From contig CM040429.1 in assembly GCA_022702705.1 (NCBI GenBank), forward strand, positions 6,006,073 to 6,070,072: a DNA stretch of 64,000 nt, in the 5' to 3' direction. This document shows, one piece after another, positions 36,340 through 47,566 of this stretch (position 1 is its first letter; the number at the start of each line of letters is the position of its first letter). The notes under the pieces are model-generated. The model saw only the letters and a program-made list of their open reading frames with translations. It had not been told where the DNA came from and ran no database searches. The translations under genes and the position numbers were made by a program. The stretch comes from Papilionanthe hookeriana x Papilionanthe teres (lineage: Eukaryota > Streptophyta > Magnoliopsida > Asparagales > Orchidaceae).

Positions 36340-36547
36340 GGTATATACATTCATACATCCCAATTCTTATGTATTTATATCTATTGAATTCAGATTTTTT
36401 TGTGAATCTCGCGTTAAGGAATAAGCGTTAAGATATGAGAGGCGGTATATACATTCATACATCCCAATTCTTATGTATTTATATCTATTGAATTCAGATT
36501 TTTCTGTGACTCTCACATTGAGGAATAAGCGTTAAGATATAAGAGAG
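36340..36547. repeat. tandem duplication, 2 x 104 bp
   Basis: Unit 1 (36340-36443) and unit 2 (36444-36547) both read GTATATACATTCATACATCC, TTATGTATTTATATCTATTG, ATTCAGATTTTT, then GGAATAAGCGTTAAGATA. They differ at only a few positions. Part of the unit (CCAATTCTTATGTATTTATA) resembles the palindromic MITE arm. Confidence 0.8.
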
Positions 36548-37574
36548 ATGGAAAGAGAGATACAGAAAAGGGTGTCAGTACTAATGCTTAAAGTGAACAA
36601 AGCATATTTAGCAAAGCATTACATCCCTACAGTTCTATATTAGAGGATTTTAATCACTTTTAGAATGATGGATGATAATAAAGCTACTTTCCGGTACAAG
36701 CCAGAAATGGAGGTGAAAGAATTACTGCCTCTTGAGCTACGATTACTTACAGACAACACACCTTTAAGTGTACTTGACGGAACCTCTTTTTTCTGAAAAG
36801 TACCTTTGGAGGTGACGTTAATACCTACACAGCTTCTTGGTCGGATATATATAGTTGATATAGATATATGGATAAAGATAGTTGATATACAAATTTATGG
36901 ATATAGATAGATATGATATATGCATATGAATCGATATTGATATATAGATATGAGTTGATATATATTTTGCTACACAATACAGTGATATAAATGAACATGT
37001 ATGAATCATATGACTATTATTTTTAATGAGTTATTATAGAGATGTGTTCTACTATATCTCTATACATTGGATTAAATGATTATGTACTTATCAGTTTCAA
37101 GATATCACCAAATAATGACTTTTTACAACAATTAATTGAAGTTTGATACATTGCAGTTATCTCAAACTGTTGTGAATGCAGATCTATGTGATCAATTGTG
37201 AAGACCGTTGAATTAAGTTTATCACATTCTAAAAGGAAGCAGGTGGACAAAGAACGATACAAACACACAAATTAAAAAATAAATGAAAATCAAATAAATT
37301 AAAATGAATTGAAAATTAACGATAAAGAAATAATAAAAAAGATGAAAAATGAAATGATCAAACAAAATTAATACAAATTGAAATGAACTAAAGCAACTTT
37401 AAGATTTAAATTGTCCTCCTAAGTTGGTGTCAGGTTGAATTTTCTCAGCCTAGTGTTGTTGTTAGTTTTCTTTTGGTTCTTTTGTTAACAATTTTTTTTT
37501 AATAATTCTTAATCCATGTGGATGAGGTTTGGTTGGTTCTATTGATATGAAACTGCACCTCTTTTACACAAATA
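36548..37574. other. AT-rich intergenic DNA, nothing recognised
   Basis: Contains repeated ATATAGATA-type words (36840-36970) and no supportable gene. Confidence 0.35.
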
Positions 37575-38106
37575 TTTATTCGATCAGCTCTTAAGTTGAA
37601 TGTGAGTCCCCTGACATTCCTTCTCAATCTGATTCCTTCGTTCACCTCTTGGGTTAGATATGATTACCCTTACATTTATTTCTAATGTTACAAATACTTC
37701 TTCGATCACCTCTTAGGTTAGATGTGAGTCCACTAACATTCTTTCCCAATGTGACCTATACTTCTTTGATCGACTCTTGAGTTAGACATGAACCCCTGAC
37801 ATTTCTTCTCGGTCTGATTCCTTCGTTCACCTCTTGGGTTAGATACGAGTTCCCTGGATTTTGTTTCCAATGTGATATAATTCTTTAATCTCTTAAGTTG
37901 GATGTAAGTCCACTAACATTCCTTCTCAATCTGATTCTTTTCGTTCACCTCTTGGTTTAGATATGAGTCTCATGGCATTCCTTCCCTATATGACGTATTT
38001 CTTTAATCAGCTTTTGAGTTGGATATGAGTCTCATGTTATTCCTTCTCAATCTACTCCTTCGTTCACCACTTGGGTTAGATGTGAATCTTAGACATTCTT
38101 TCCTAA
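37575..38106. repeat. degenerate minisatellite, about 60 bp unit, roughly 9 copies
   Basis: Units start near 37581, 37640, 37703, 37768, 37825, 37886, 37945, 38010 and 38060, each with TTCACCTCTTGGGTTAGAT-like sequence, then GTGAGTC and ACATTCCTTCTCAATCTGA. Alternate units are more alike, which suggests a dimer of about 120 bp. The array ends a few bases before the LTR-like block at 38111. Confidence 0.75.
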
Positions 38107-38110
38107 TTTG

Positions 38111-41100
38111 TGTTGACCTCATTTTTTTGTGAGGTCTAGTTTTTCTCTTAGAACTTAGGATTTAGGCATAAAACTTTCCTATTGACTATCCTATAGAACT
38201 AGTGATGAGACCCACCCACTTTTGAAATTATAGCTACCTCTTGACTTTTTTGTGAAGTCTCACATGGGTGGTCTTAAATTCTCTACACTTGGTTTGTTTG
38301 GTATAGACCAATGTGGTGAAGCTCAAAGGAAAACCCCTTATGACTTGGGCATTCGCTTCACTCACACTTGCACTTCACTTACACATTCACATCACAACAT
38401 CCACCATACCCTTTCACCACACTTCACCTTGCCCAAAGTCATGCCAAAATCACTAAGACCATCCTTAACCACCAAATCCACCATATTAATCTACCTAATC
38501 CCACCAAAATTCCATAACTTTCCAAAATTACCAAATTTATCCAAAATTCTCGAAAATTACCAAAAATTGCCCAAAATTGTCTCAATTTCTCCGAATTACC
38601 CAAATCACTCGATTTTCCACCTCAAATTTCAATTGCCCAAAATTTCACCAAAATTTCCAAAAATTATCCAATTGCCCTAATTTTGACCAAAATTGTAAAA
38701 TTTGTCAAATCCACTTCAAATTCACCTTAAATCCATCAAAATTCTAAAATAGAGTCAAATCCCACCAAATTTCAAGCCTTAAGTCAAAATCACCAAAGCT
38801 CAATTCCAAATCTAAATTCACCCTAAGTCCATAACTCACCAAAATTGAAGTCTCATGCCAAACCCAACATCACTAAGTTCATGTCCAAAAATTCATCATG
38901 ATGAATTCTACCAAGCTCACCATGAACAATTTCACACAATCAAACCCAAATCTAAAGTACAAATCTAAACCCAAAACTAACTTACCTTAACCCATTTCTA
39001 AAGCCCATCAGAACCAAGTCCAAAATCTAAATTCAATTAAAATAAATCCTTGTGACAAAGCTAGCCTTCCGTATCACATTAAAGCTTAATCAAGTCTAAG
39101 GTGTAATGTATCATGATTTAAATTGATCAAAGTTGAGCTCCTAAAAAATAATTTTCAAAGGATCAAATTATCACCCCTCCTCTTTCATGCAGACCATGTA
39201 GGCCATGCATAAGCCTTAGGCAAGCCATGTGGCTTCACTCAAGTCATAGGGAAGCTAAGGAACCATGCATAAGACTCATGTAAGCCACTATGCCATTTTT
39301 GGAAAAAGGAGGTTCCTATTTCAAGATTCCTTGAAAATTAATCTAAATTCCCATGATGGGGACTTGACCATCCAAATCCAAATGATCACTAACACGTCAA
39401 GCCACCATGGGGAGCTACCCAAACCCATTCCCATGAACCTAACCCATGGCTGACCCAAAAGCACCCTTCCCCCCATTTTACTTTATATCAAACCCTCGAA
39501 CACATGAAACCGCCCAATCCACTTCAATACTCTCCATCCCTGACCTTCCTCGGCCAGATGGTGACCTCCCATGGCCTAGCTCCCCACCATGGCTGCCGGA
39601 AAACTCAAACCCGAGAGCCACGTCCATGGCTACAACCTAAAATTTCACCTATCCAATGCGGCTTATTTCCATTGGACACTTACCTCTACCTTCTATCCAC
39701 CTAAGTGACATTTGACTAATCAATTGAAGCCCTGCCTCTCCCCATTGGCCGAGCTTATAAAATAGCCACCTCTATAGCTAAGATGGACAAATGCACATAC
39801 CTTGGCAAAGCTATGCTAATTTGACTCAAAACCTTCCTACAACCTCACGAAGCTCATCTCCACCCTCCTTAGTTGCACTCCCCCACTGAGAAGCTCTAAT
39901 TTTAAACCCTAACACCAGGACTTTTTCGACATTGGAATCAAACTCCACCAAACTCCAAATTAACTCTCCCAAAAGCTTCACCACATTTCAAAGCCACTCC
40001 CTCAATCAAAATTCCTCTCTCCCACGGCCTCTAACCTAGGTCGGAACCAAAGTGGATTCACCATTTGGTCTAAATCATGCCTATACCCAATCACAAAGCA
40101 AACTAACACTTGGAGGAGGTTCGTTGTGTCAAGGCGAAGTTTCTTAACCAACCCAATTGAGGCCTCACCTACGATACAAAGGTATAGCTCGAAAATCCCT
40201 AATTTTACGTTGGTTTGGGACTTTGTGAAGAGACTCAACATTTCACATCCATTCAACTGTATAAATGTGTTCATCTCATCGAGATGAAGCTTTCAAAAAA
40301 AAACCTCACCTAATTTAGTTAAGTATTGAGAGAGATATTAGCTCTAGACTATGAATGGTTCATGGGTTATGAATCATTTGGGACAAAGAATGGATGTCAT
40401 CCATTTGTAAATATTTGAAATGAGCGGCTCGGATTGTAGCGAATGGCAGACCGGTTTAACTCAACACATGAGACCGTGGGCTGACGAGACGGCTATGTGG
40501 AATGCGCAACAAATGAAGCGGTGATGCTTGATCTTTCAGGGATGTCGAGGATGAGTCAAAGGCTGTTTGGTTAAGTAGATAAATATGTTATTTTAGATTT
40601 AACTAAATCCAAAAATGAATTGTAACATTAAAAAGTCATATTTTGGTGTATAAAAAGCATAAAAATAAAATAAAAATACCTATGTGTTTAGTGAATATAG
40701 GAGAATCTAATGGACAAAAAATTAGGAATATTTTAAAAACCCAAGAGCCTATTTTTATCATAGAAAAATAAATATTAATCACCATAACTTGAAATTTTCA
40801 TTCTTCATGTGTCAAAGAGTGTTCTGAGATTTTTTCAAAGTCAGATGACAACTATAACATTAAAAACCCTAAATTTTTATGATAATTATGTATGTTTATT
40901 TAAAATAATTATAAAAAATAAAATATCAATTAGATAAAGTCAGTGGCTCTTAAGAAAAATAAAAATAGAATTTAAAATTTTTAAAAGTCTATTTTCTATT
41001 TATTTTTCTATTAAAAACAATAAACAATTATAAAAATATAAATATAAGTCAAAATTTCATAAAATATTATCTCATTAAAAACAGTAACCTTAAGATGTCC

Positions 41101-42157
41101 CCATAATAATTTTAAATTCAAAAAATGCATTTTGAATTTTTAAATGTATTTTCTTATATTTCTACATATTATTGACTTAAAAATAATTATAAAAAATAAA
41201 ATACATGTCTGAAAATACAAAACAAATTTTGGTGAGTTTACTGAGGTAAGAGGGACTAAAAAAATATTAAAGTGGGTTTTAAAATTTAAAATATATTTTT
41301 TCTATTTATTTCAATTAAAATTTATAAAAATGAAAGTATAATTAAAAAAAATCATGAACTTTGTCCTAAGTGGTCCTCTGACCTTTAGCAACATTATAAA
41401 AAATTTTTAAGGATAGAAGACATGTTTTTGAAAATTAAATTAATTATGAGGTGAAATTCATAATTATTGGTTTAAATAATTACAAAAATAATTAAATGTT
41501 TGAAAAATATGATTTCTCCTTTGGTGTCCTAAATAGGCCATGAGTAAGATGTTTCGTTTAGCATGATATATATCCTTATCTTCCCAGGCTTTCTCGTGGA
41601 TCGCAACATTAAATAACTTCTCTTTCAAAAATGTAAAATCAAACTATATGTTAGTTTGAGATGTCATAGAGGTTTCGTCGGTATCTTCGGCATCTCTTAC
41701 CTTTCATTCACTTGAGTTCGAGAAATAATTGTTCCACCTGAGCCATTTCTATTTATTTTCCTACAATCAATCATGAAATTAAATGTCGTATTCTTGAAGA
41801 CATAACCCTAATATTAATCGAGAGTTTTCTTAAGTGATTTTGGCTGTTTAAAATATAATTAACTATAGGGGCTTGAGCTTATAGATGATTAGTAACTTAG
41901 ATAATCTAAACTCTGTTTAATCTTCAAGTTAAATAGGAGAAAGATCTGTCGGTATTTTCGCATAGCAAACGAATATCATAAATTTCTTAGTTTGATTAAT
42001 TGAACCCATTATTAACTGATATTATCTTCTTTTGAGATAACATATTACTTATAATGTGCTGTTCGATTATTTAAAACATTGAATATTATAGATATGTTTT
42101 TTTTAAATAAATATTTTTCTTTTTTCAAATACATAATAAAAACCAATAAATATTTAT
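38111..42157 (+). mobile_element. long LTR-like block of a gypsy-type element (diverged relative of the 52.7 kb solo LTR)
   Basis: Begins TGTTGACCTCATTTTTTTGT then GAGGTCTAG, the same start as the LTR at 52686 (TGTTGACCTCACTTTTGTTG). Near its right end, TAATTAACTATAGG, AAACTCTGTTTAAT and TTAAATAGGAGA match the corresponding part of the other copy (55815-55915). It is followed at 42157 by TGGCGACTCCATTAGAGAC, which resembles a primer-binding site of Tat/Ogre-type elements. The interior is C-rich (CCAAAATT words) and gene-free; open frames here are not called. The middle is too diverged for me to align by eye. Confidence 0.5.
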
Positions 42158-42178
42158 GGCGACTCCATTAGAGACTAA

Positions 42179-43124
42179 GGGTCCGTTTGGGAGAGCTGCA
42201 GCTTATCCAGCTTCGTCGATAAGTTAATATTATCTCGATAATCACCGATACGCAATGATTTGGATAAGTTGTTTGTTCTGTTTGGTTTGAATAGTATGCA
42301 GAATACATTGATTTGCAATGTTGTCATATGAACGACCATTCTGCCCCTGAACCGAATAACTTGTTAAACTTTTATTTACATTGATCAATTGTTACACTTT
42401 CATGTCACCAAAAAAAGTACCATCATTTTAACTTTTAAAATATGAAATGTATGTAAGAAAATAAAATTTAGGAGAAAGCTATGTGAAAACATATGAAATG
42501 AGTGGTATATATGTAAACCTTAAATATATGTATACATCCCAAAATAAAAGTCTCCCAAAAAAAAAAAAAAAAAAAGATCTTGCTAATGAGAAGATGCGAA
42601 ACAGGGAGTAGCATCAGTGATGAAATTGCCGTAGCAGAGGGAGGAGCAAGCAGCAAGATGCGAACCGAGGAAAATCCGATCGAGCTTCTGGCTACAGTGG
42701 CAGCCTCGCAAGCGGCCTCCCTTCCTCATATGGCGATCTGGATGCCCTCGAAGGATCGCAAGGATGCCCTCGTAGCGTCTCAAGGATGCCCTCGTAGCAG
42801 CCTTTGGGCACTCGCCTCGCCTCGCCTCGCCTCGTCCTCGCCTCGCCTCGCCTCGTCCGCCTCGCTACTGCTGTCGAATGGGAAGGGAAGCGTGATCGGC
42901 GAGGGTAGGAGAAGATTTGCGAAAGGTTGCGGCAACGAGGCAGTAAACGTAAAACGAAGGAGGAAACGCTGACGACAAGCTCGGACGTGGGAACCCGCCG
43001 CGATCCATTTCTTTAACAAATTTAAAACGCAGCTTTTAAATGTTTAAGCAAAATTCGTAAAACAACGCATTACGACGGCGTTTTAAAAACGCCGCCGCAC
43101 TTATAAGCTCTCCCAAACGGAGCC
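42179..43124. mobile_element. non-autonomous PIF/Harbinger-like transposon, 946 bp, TAA target duplication
   Basis: The left end GGGTCCGTTTGGGAGAGCT and the reverse complement of the right end (GGCTCCGTTTGGGAGAGCT) match in 18 of 19 positions. TAA flanks both ends (42176-42178, 43125-43127). No transposase is encoded. Inside lie an MITE-like block (42365-42525), an A-run, and a GC-rich segment (42590-42980) with a CTCGC tandem run. The element sits next to the primer-site-like sequence of the LTR block and must be younger than it. Confidence 0.75.
42806..42866. repeat. CTCGC tandem repeat
   Basis: About ten CTCGC units, with CCTCGTC interruptions, inside the PIF-like element. Confidence 0.75.
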
Positions 43125-43127
43125 TAA

Positions 43128-43559
43128 TTTTTCTCTCCATATTTGATTGTTAGTTTTATTTTCATACATCGGTAATATGTTGATGCCTTGAATAAACCAG
43201 ACAACTATTTTTTCGTTGATACATCTCTCTCATTTCTTTTTAGAGCAAGTTAAATCTAGACTTAAAATTTTCATAAATTCATAAAACATAGACATCTTTA
43301 TGTTTGGCTAGATTTAATAACTCAAGCCTATAATTTATCTAAAGCACATTTTCATGCATAAGCTAAAAACAACAAAGTAGTTGATGTAAATATGAAAAAT
43401 GTAGGCGTGATATATGTAAATACATAAAATTTGTGTCTTCCGATGTAAATTTCCCCACAATAAAAGCGGTTGGTTTGCAGATGGCGGTTGTATAGGGTCA
43501 AAAGGCTGATCCTATCTAAATCCTTCGCCGATCGCCAAATTGCTGCAAAATAGATGACT
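43128..43559. other. intergenic DNA upstream of the START-like gene
   Basis: A partial palindromic-MITE arm is at about 43380-43457 (GATATATGTAAATACATAAA then TTTGTGTCTTCCGATGTAAA). No gene. GC content rises from about 43480, as expected before a plant promoter. Confidence 0.4.
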
Positions 43560-43916
43560 GGTGGGACTTAGAACAACTCCACCTGCCATTTTGCGTCACT
43601 TTCTCCGTGTTTCAGAATCCCGCATGATTCTCGTCGGCCCTTCCTGAAAACTCCGTCTCACGCGATCAGTGCATCTATAGTATAATCATCTCCATTAAAT
43701 TAAAGAGAAGCCAAGCTTGTTGCAGCGGAATCGCGCCTAAATCTTCTCCAAGGTGAATATTCTTACTTTTCTCTGCGCCCAGAATTTTTGTTGTTGATTG
43801 CTTTGGGGATTTTGTTTCTTTGAAATCGTTGTTTGGGGTATTTTGGTTGGTTTCATTGATGCAGTGTAGAGGAGAAAGTGGTACAGCTAAAATTGAAATT
43901 TGGTGAAGAAGATAAG
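43560..43916 (+). promoter_or_regulatory. possible non-coding leader exons of the START-like gene
   Basis: A leader-like sequence rich in CTCC/TCTC ends in CTTCTCCAAG|GTGAAT (donor at 43753). A second candidate exon, 43865-43916, lies between TTGATGCAG and GATAAG|GTTTTA. Both could be joined to the coding exon, whose acceptor is at 49910 (GCTGTCAG). No ATG-led frame with family similarity is present here. The model is inferred from base composition and splice signals only. Confidence 0.3.
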
Positions 43917-44796
43917 GTTTTATTTATTTTCCATTGATCAAGGTAATAGTTATTGTTAGTAGAGCTGTAGATGAAAAGGAACGGTGGGCTCTTGGATAAA
44001 AAAGTAAAGTCTTTGATGAGTCTTTCTTTTAGGGTTTAAAGTTAACGTAGTTTTTACTTTTTAGCCATCCTAGTTTTTTGGGGGGACTATTGGGTTTTCT
44101 TTTTCAAATTATTAGGGTACCTTCACCATTTTAGCTTGCAGAGGGTTGCTTTTTTAGGGGGTCTTAAATTTTTTACCCAGGTAAGATTTATTAGTTACCG
44201 CTGTCCGAGCTTCTAATTGTGGTAGTTTGATTGTTCTTATGAATGCTTTGTATTGTTTCTGAAATTCCTCATGTTCTATTTTAATCTAGCGCTTTTATTT
44301 ATTCCATAATAGAAGCCTTCCACTTAGGTTGGCTAAGTGCTTCTTGTATGTTATTTGAAGTTGATAAATTTATTGCAGTGGTGCCAAAGCCTTGAAAGGT
44401 AGGGGAAAATCCTTCATATAATACACAGTTATAGATGTGATGCAAAAGATGAGATCTTTCACCTTTTTCTAACATTAATCGATCGAGGATCATTAGGAGA
44501 TGGAATCATATTTAGAAAGAGTTTTAGTGTTTTACCTTAGCTTGGTTCAGGAGTCTCTGGAGTTGGTTAGATTCCTGGTTATGGTGAAGAGCTATGGAGT
44601 ATTCTTTATTCTCTTGAGTTAGTCATTTTCTTGAATAGAGAATCACTTCTTGGTCCTATTTTTCTTGGGTGAGTCCCAATTTTGGAGAGTTTGATTGGGT
44701 ATGCTATGCTTTTAATTGAATTGGTTCAAGTAAGGAGTGTGGCTGAATGGTGTTATTTAAGTTGTTTTTTATTTTCATTTTATCAACCTTGATTTT

Positions 44797-45285
44797 CTTG
44801 TGTGATAGAATTCTCCTTCTGAATTGTATGTTTGGGGTAACTGGTTCATTCTCATATAACATTTATAGAACTTTAATGTTATTGTTGAATATCACTTGTA
44901 ACCTAAGGAATATACGTTTGAGGTATTTTGGGTCTGGTTTTCTTGGATGTTATTGATGAATGTGGATGAAGGCAGCTCACCAAAATATTTTGGTGGGAAT
45001 GGTGGATATAGTTTGAATGCTTGGACTCAAAATTGACATTCTTGTGTGATAGGATTCATGTTCTAAATTGAATGTTTGCGATCGTGGGTTGATTTTTTGA
45101 AGAATGTCAATCAATGGAGTTGTAGAATTTTCTTATTATTGGTGTTTAGCTCTTGTAACCTATGGATTATGCATTTGAGGTATTTTGGGGCTAGTTTCTT
45201 TTAGATGTTATTGATGTTTGTGAATGTGAATGAAGGCAACACACCTAAATATATTGGTGAGAATGGTGTAGATAATTTGAATACT
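44797..45285. repeat. diverged direct duplication, two units of about 245 bp
   Basis: Unit 1 from 44797 and unit 2 from 45041 share CTTGTGTGATAG, TTGTAACCTA, TTTGAGGTATTTTGGG, GATGTTATTGATG and TTGGTGAGAATGGTG words in the same order. Similarity is clear but well below identity, so the duplication is old. Confidence 0.6.
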
Positions 45286-46849
45286 TTAAAATATATTAAG
45301 GAGTGTTTGACATGGGGTGTTGAAGTTCAAGAATCGAGAGGGTATTCCATTAATGAAATATATTTTAGTAAAAATATCTTTCCTAGAAAAACTTCTTGGA
45401 ATGTAAGAGATAACATAAGGAATATGTCAATTTCTAATTATTTTAAAATTTTCTTTCGACGATTTTGTTTTGTTGAGGAGCATTAGCGTATGAACCTTGG
45501 TATACTTTGCCTTAACTGAAAAGATATGACCCAAGAATTTAGTGTCAGTATAATCTCCCATTGTTTGGTCTGTGGACTTGTACCTTAAGTTGAATTAAGT
45601 TTTAATCATGTTCTTGAAATTCCGAAATATTTTACAAACCTTTACCTTTTTTTCATTAAAGAATGCATAGAGTCTTGGTGCCTTTGTTCATAAAGGCGAT
45701 AAACCATTTAGAACATGTAATATTATTGATTTCAGAAGGTCCCCAATTGTAACCGTGTATTAGAAAAAGGGTGAGATGGTTTATAAGGTTGATATAGATA
45801 TGTTTTGAGAACATGCTTGGATTCTAGATAATTTTGATATTGAAACGAGTTTGACTTGTCATTGAATAACGAGGGAAATATATTTTTAAGATACAAAAAA
45901 CTTGGGATCAGCTAATCGATAACATTGTAACATAATAGATCCATTTTTACAACACTTCTTGAAGAAATAGCTATTCAGTTATTCCAATGTGTTTTTATTT
46001 ATAGATTGCCAACACTCAAAAGATAGAGAACTTCCTACATCCTCCTTGACCCACTTTACTTTTAAGCAAAGAGTAAAAATATTGACTGGACTAGCTTGTA
46101 TGATTGATTCCACAGTGAATTTGTCATGTTGCTAGTCCTTTCAACATCTACAATTTGATTTGCATTGAACCTGTTAAAATTGGTGAGAATCAAATATTCA
46201 ACCGGCGAATTGATATTGTTTTTATAATCACTTAATTTAAAATTGGATAAATTGATTATCATTAATGATTAATCTATAAGTTAAAAATTTTATAAAATGT
46301 ATAAATTTATTAATTTTAATACCAACAAGACCAATCATATCCTTCAAGTTCCTGTCTTCTTAACCAGTCTTTTTTATGCGTCCTCAAACAGATTAGTCTA
46401 GTTGCCCCCTTCTTCGTCGATTGTACTTAAGTTCTCTCTCCCATGACAATGATCTATCGACCATTCGCCTTCCATGAAGTTGATTCATCTGTAACTTATA
46501 GTTACAACCATCTCCTCCATTGCACATCCTTGCTAATAGGATGTTAGTTTATCCTTCTGCATCCTTTAATTTTGAGTGCTTACACACCAACTTTTGAGAA
46601 CAATATGGGATTAATTTTGCTTGAACTCAGGTTACTAGATTTAAAAAAAAAATTCAAATATCTATATACATGAATAGCAATCTTTCATAAATATATAGAA
46701 AATCATTATTCACCAATAACTAAAATTTTTGTTTAACTTTTATATTTGAAACCTAATGGCCTTCACAAGATGTTCTCAACCTTGATTGATGAGGCTGAAT
46801 CTGACTGCATGGGAGAGCCAATTTCTCAATTCTGTGTGCTTTAATGGAT

Positions 46850-47566
46850 ACTAAAATTGTTGATACTGGAGTAAACCAAGCAATCGTGGAAAAATAAATA
46901 TTATTGTTGAATTCAATAGGAAAATATAACAAAACAACGCAGAAGTCTGAAATTGCAACGACAAACAACACAATACTAACCCTAAGGTTGAAGCTAGAGT
47001 GCAAGTGGTGTCGGTTAGGGGTTTGAATCTCTGGAGAGATAGCAAATGGAGCGGTTAGTTGCTGGATGGTGGGGTGTTTGAAAGTGAATGATGGCAACAA
47101 CAATGAGAGGTGAGAAATTGTTGGGAAGGCAGAAAGATTGGCTGTCCTAGGCGGCAGCACAACCTTGGGGCTGAGGCGGCAGGAAGAACAGGGATTGGCT
47201 TTCCCGGGGCGCTAGAAGGAGGGAAGATGGCTGGGAATGCTGGAAACTGTAGGGAAAATAAGAACTCCATGTTGTTCTGGGCGGCAGCAACAAAGAGAGC
47301 GATGGGGATCGATGCGGGAAGGAAGGGGAAGGGCGAAGGAATTATAAACACCACATTGGGAGCGAGATACAACTGGAGTACTACTCAACCTCTTGATTAC
47401 AAGCCTAGAAGGTAAGACCAAAGCAAAATATATATGCCCAATTCGGAGTGGCCCCACTCCAATTGGGAGGCAGTTCACTAGCTTGAACAGCCGATAGGCT
47501 CCCCAAATGCTTCGACCAGTTTGGTCTAGGTACGCCCAATCGCACCTCTCGCCCCAACAAACACCC
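46850..47566 (-). mobile_element. solo-LTR-like copy of the gypsy family seen at 58.9-63.2 kb
   Basis: On the minus strand it shares in order TAGACCAAACTGGTCGAAGC (compare TTGGACCAAACCTATCCAAG at 58.9 kb), TATCTCGCTCCCAATGTGGT (compare TATCTCTCTCCCGATGTGGT), CCTTCGCCCTTCCCCTTCC, and TTGAATTCAACAATAATATT followed by TA and TTTTCC. It has no internal gag/pol sequence. The open frames on both strands are products of the LTR. The exact ends are uncertain. Confidence 0.5.

Noticed and set aside
38252..38680. 142-codon frame rich in K, P, L and S
   Set aside because: It is translated CCAAAATT-type low-complexity sequence inside an LTR-like block.
42580..42972. 130-codon plus-strand frame as a host gene
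   Set aside because: It lies wholly between the inverted repeats of a TAA-flanked transposon and has no recognised domain; kept only as a possible captured fragment.
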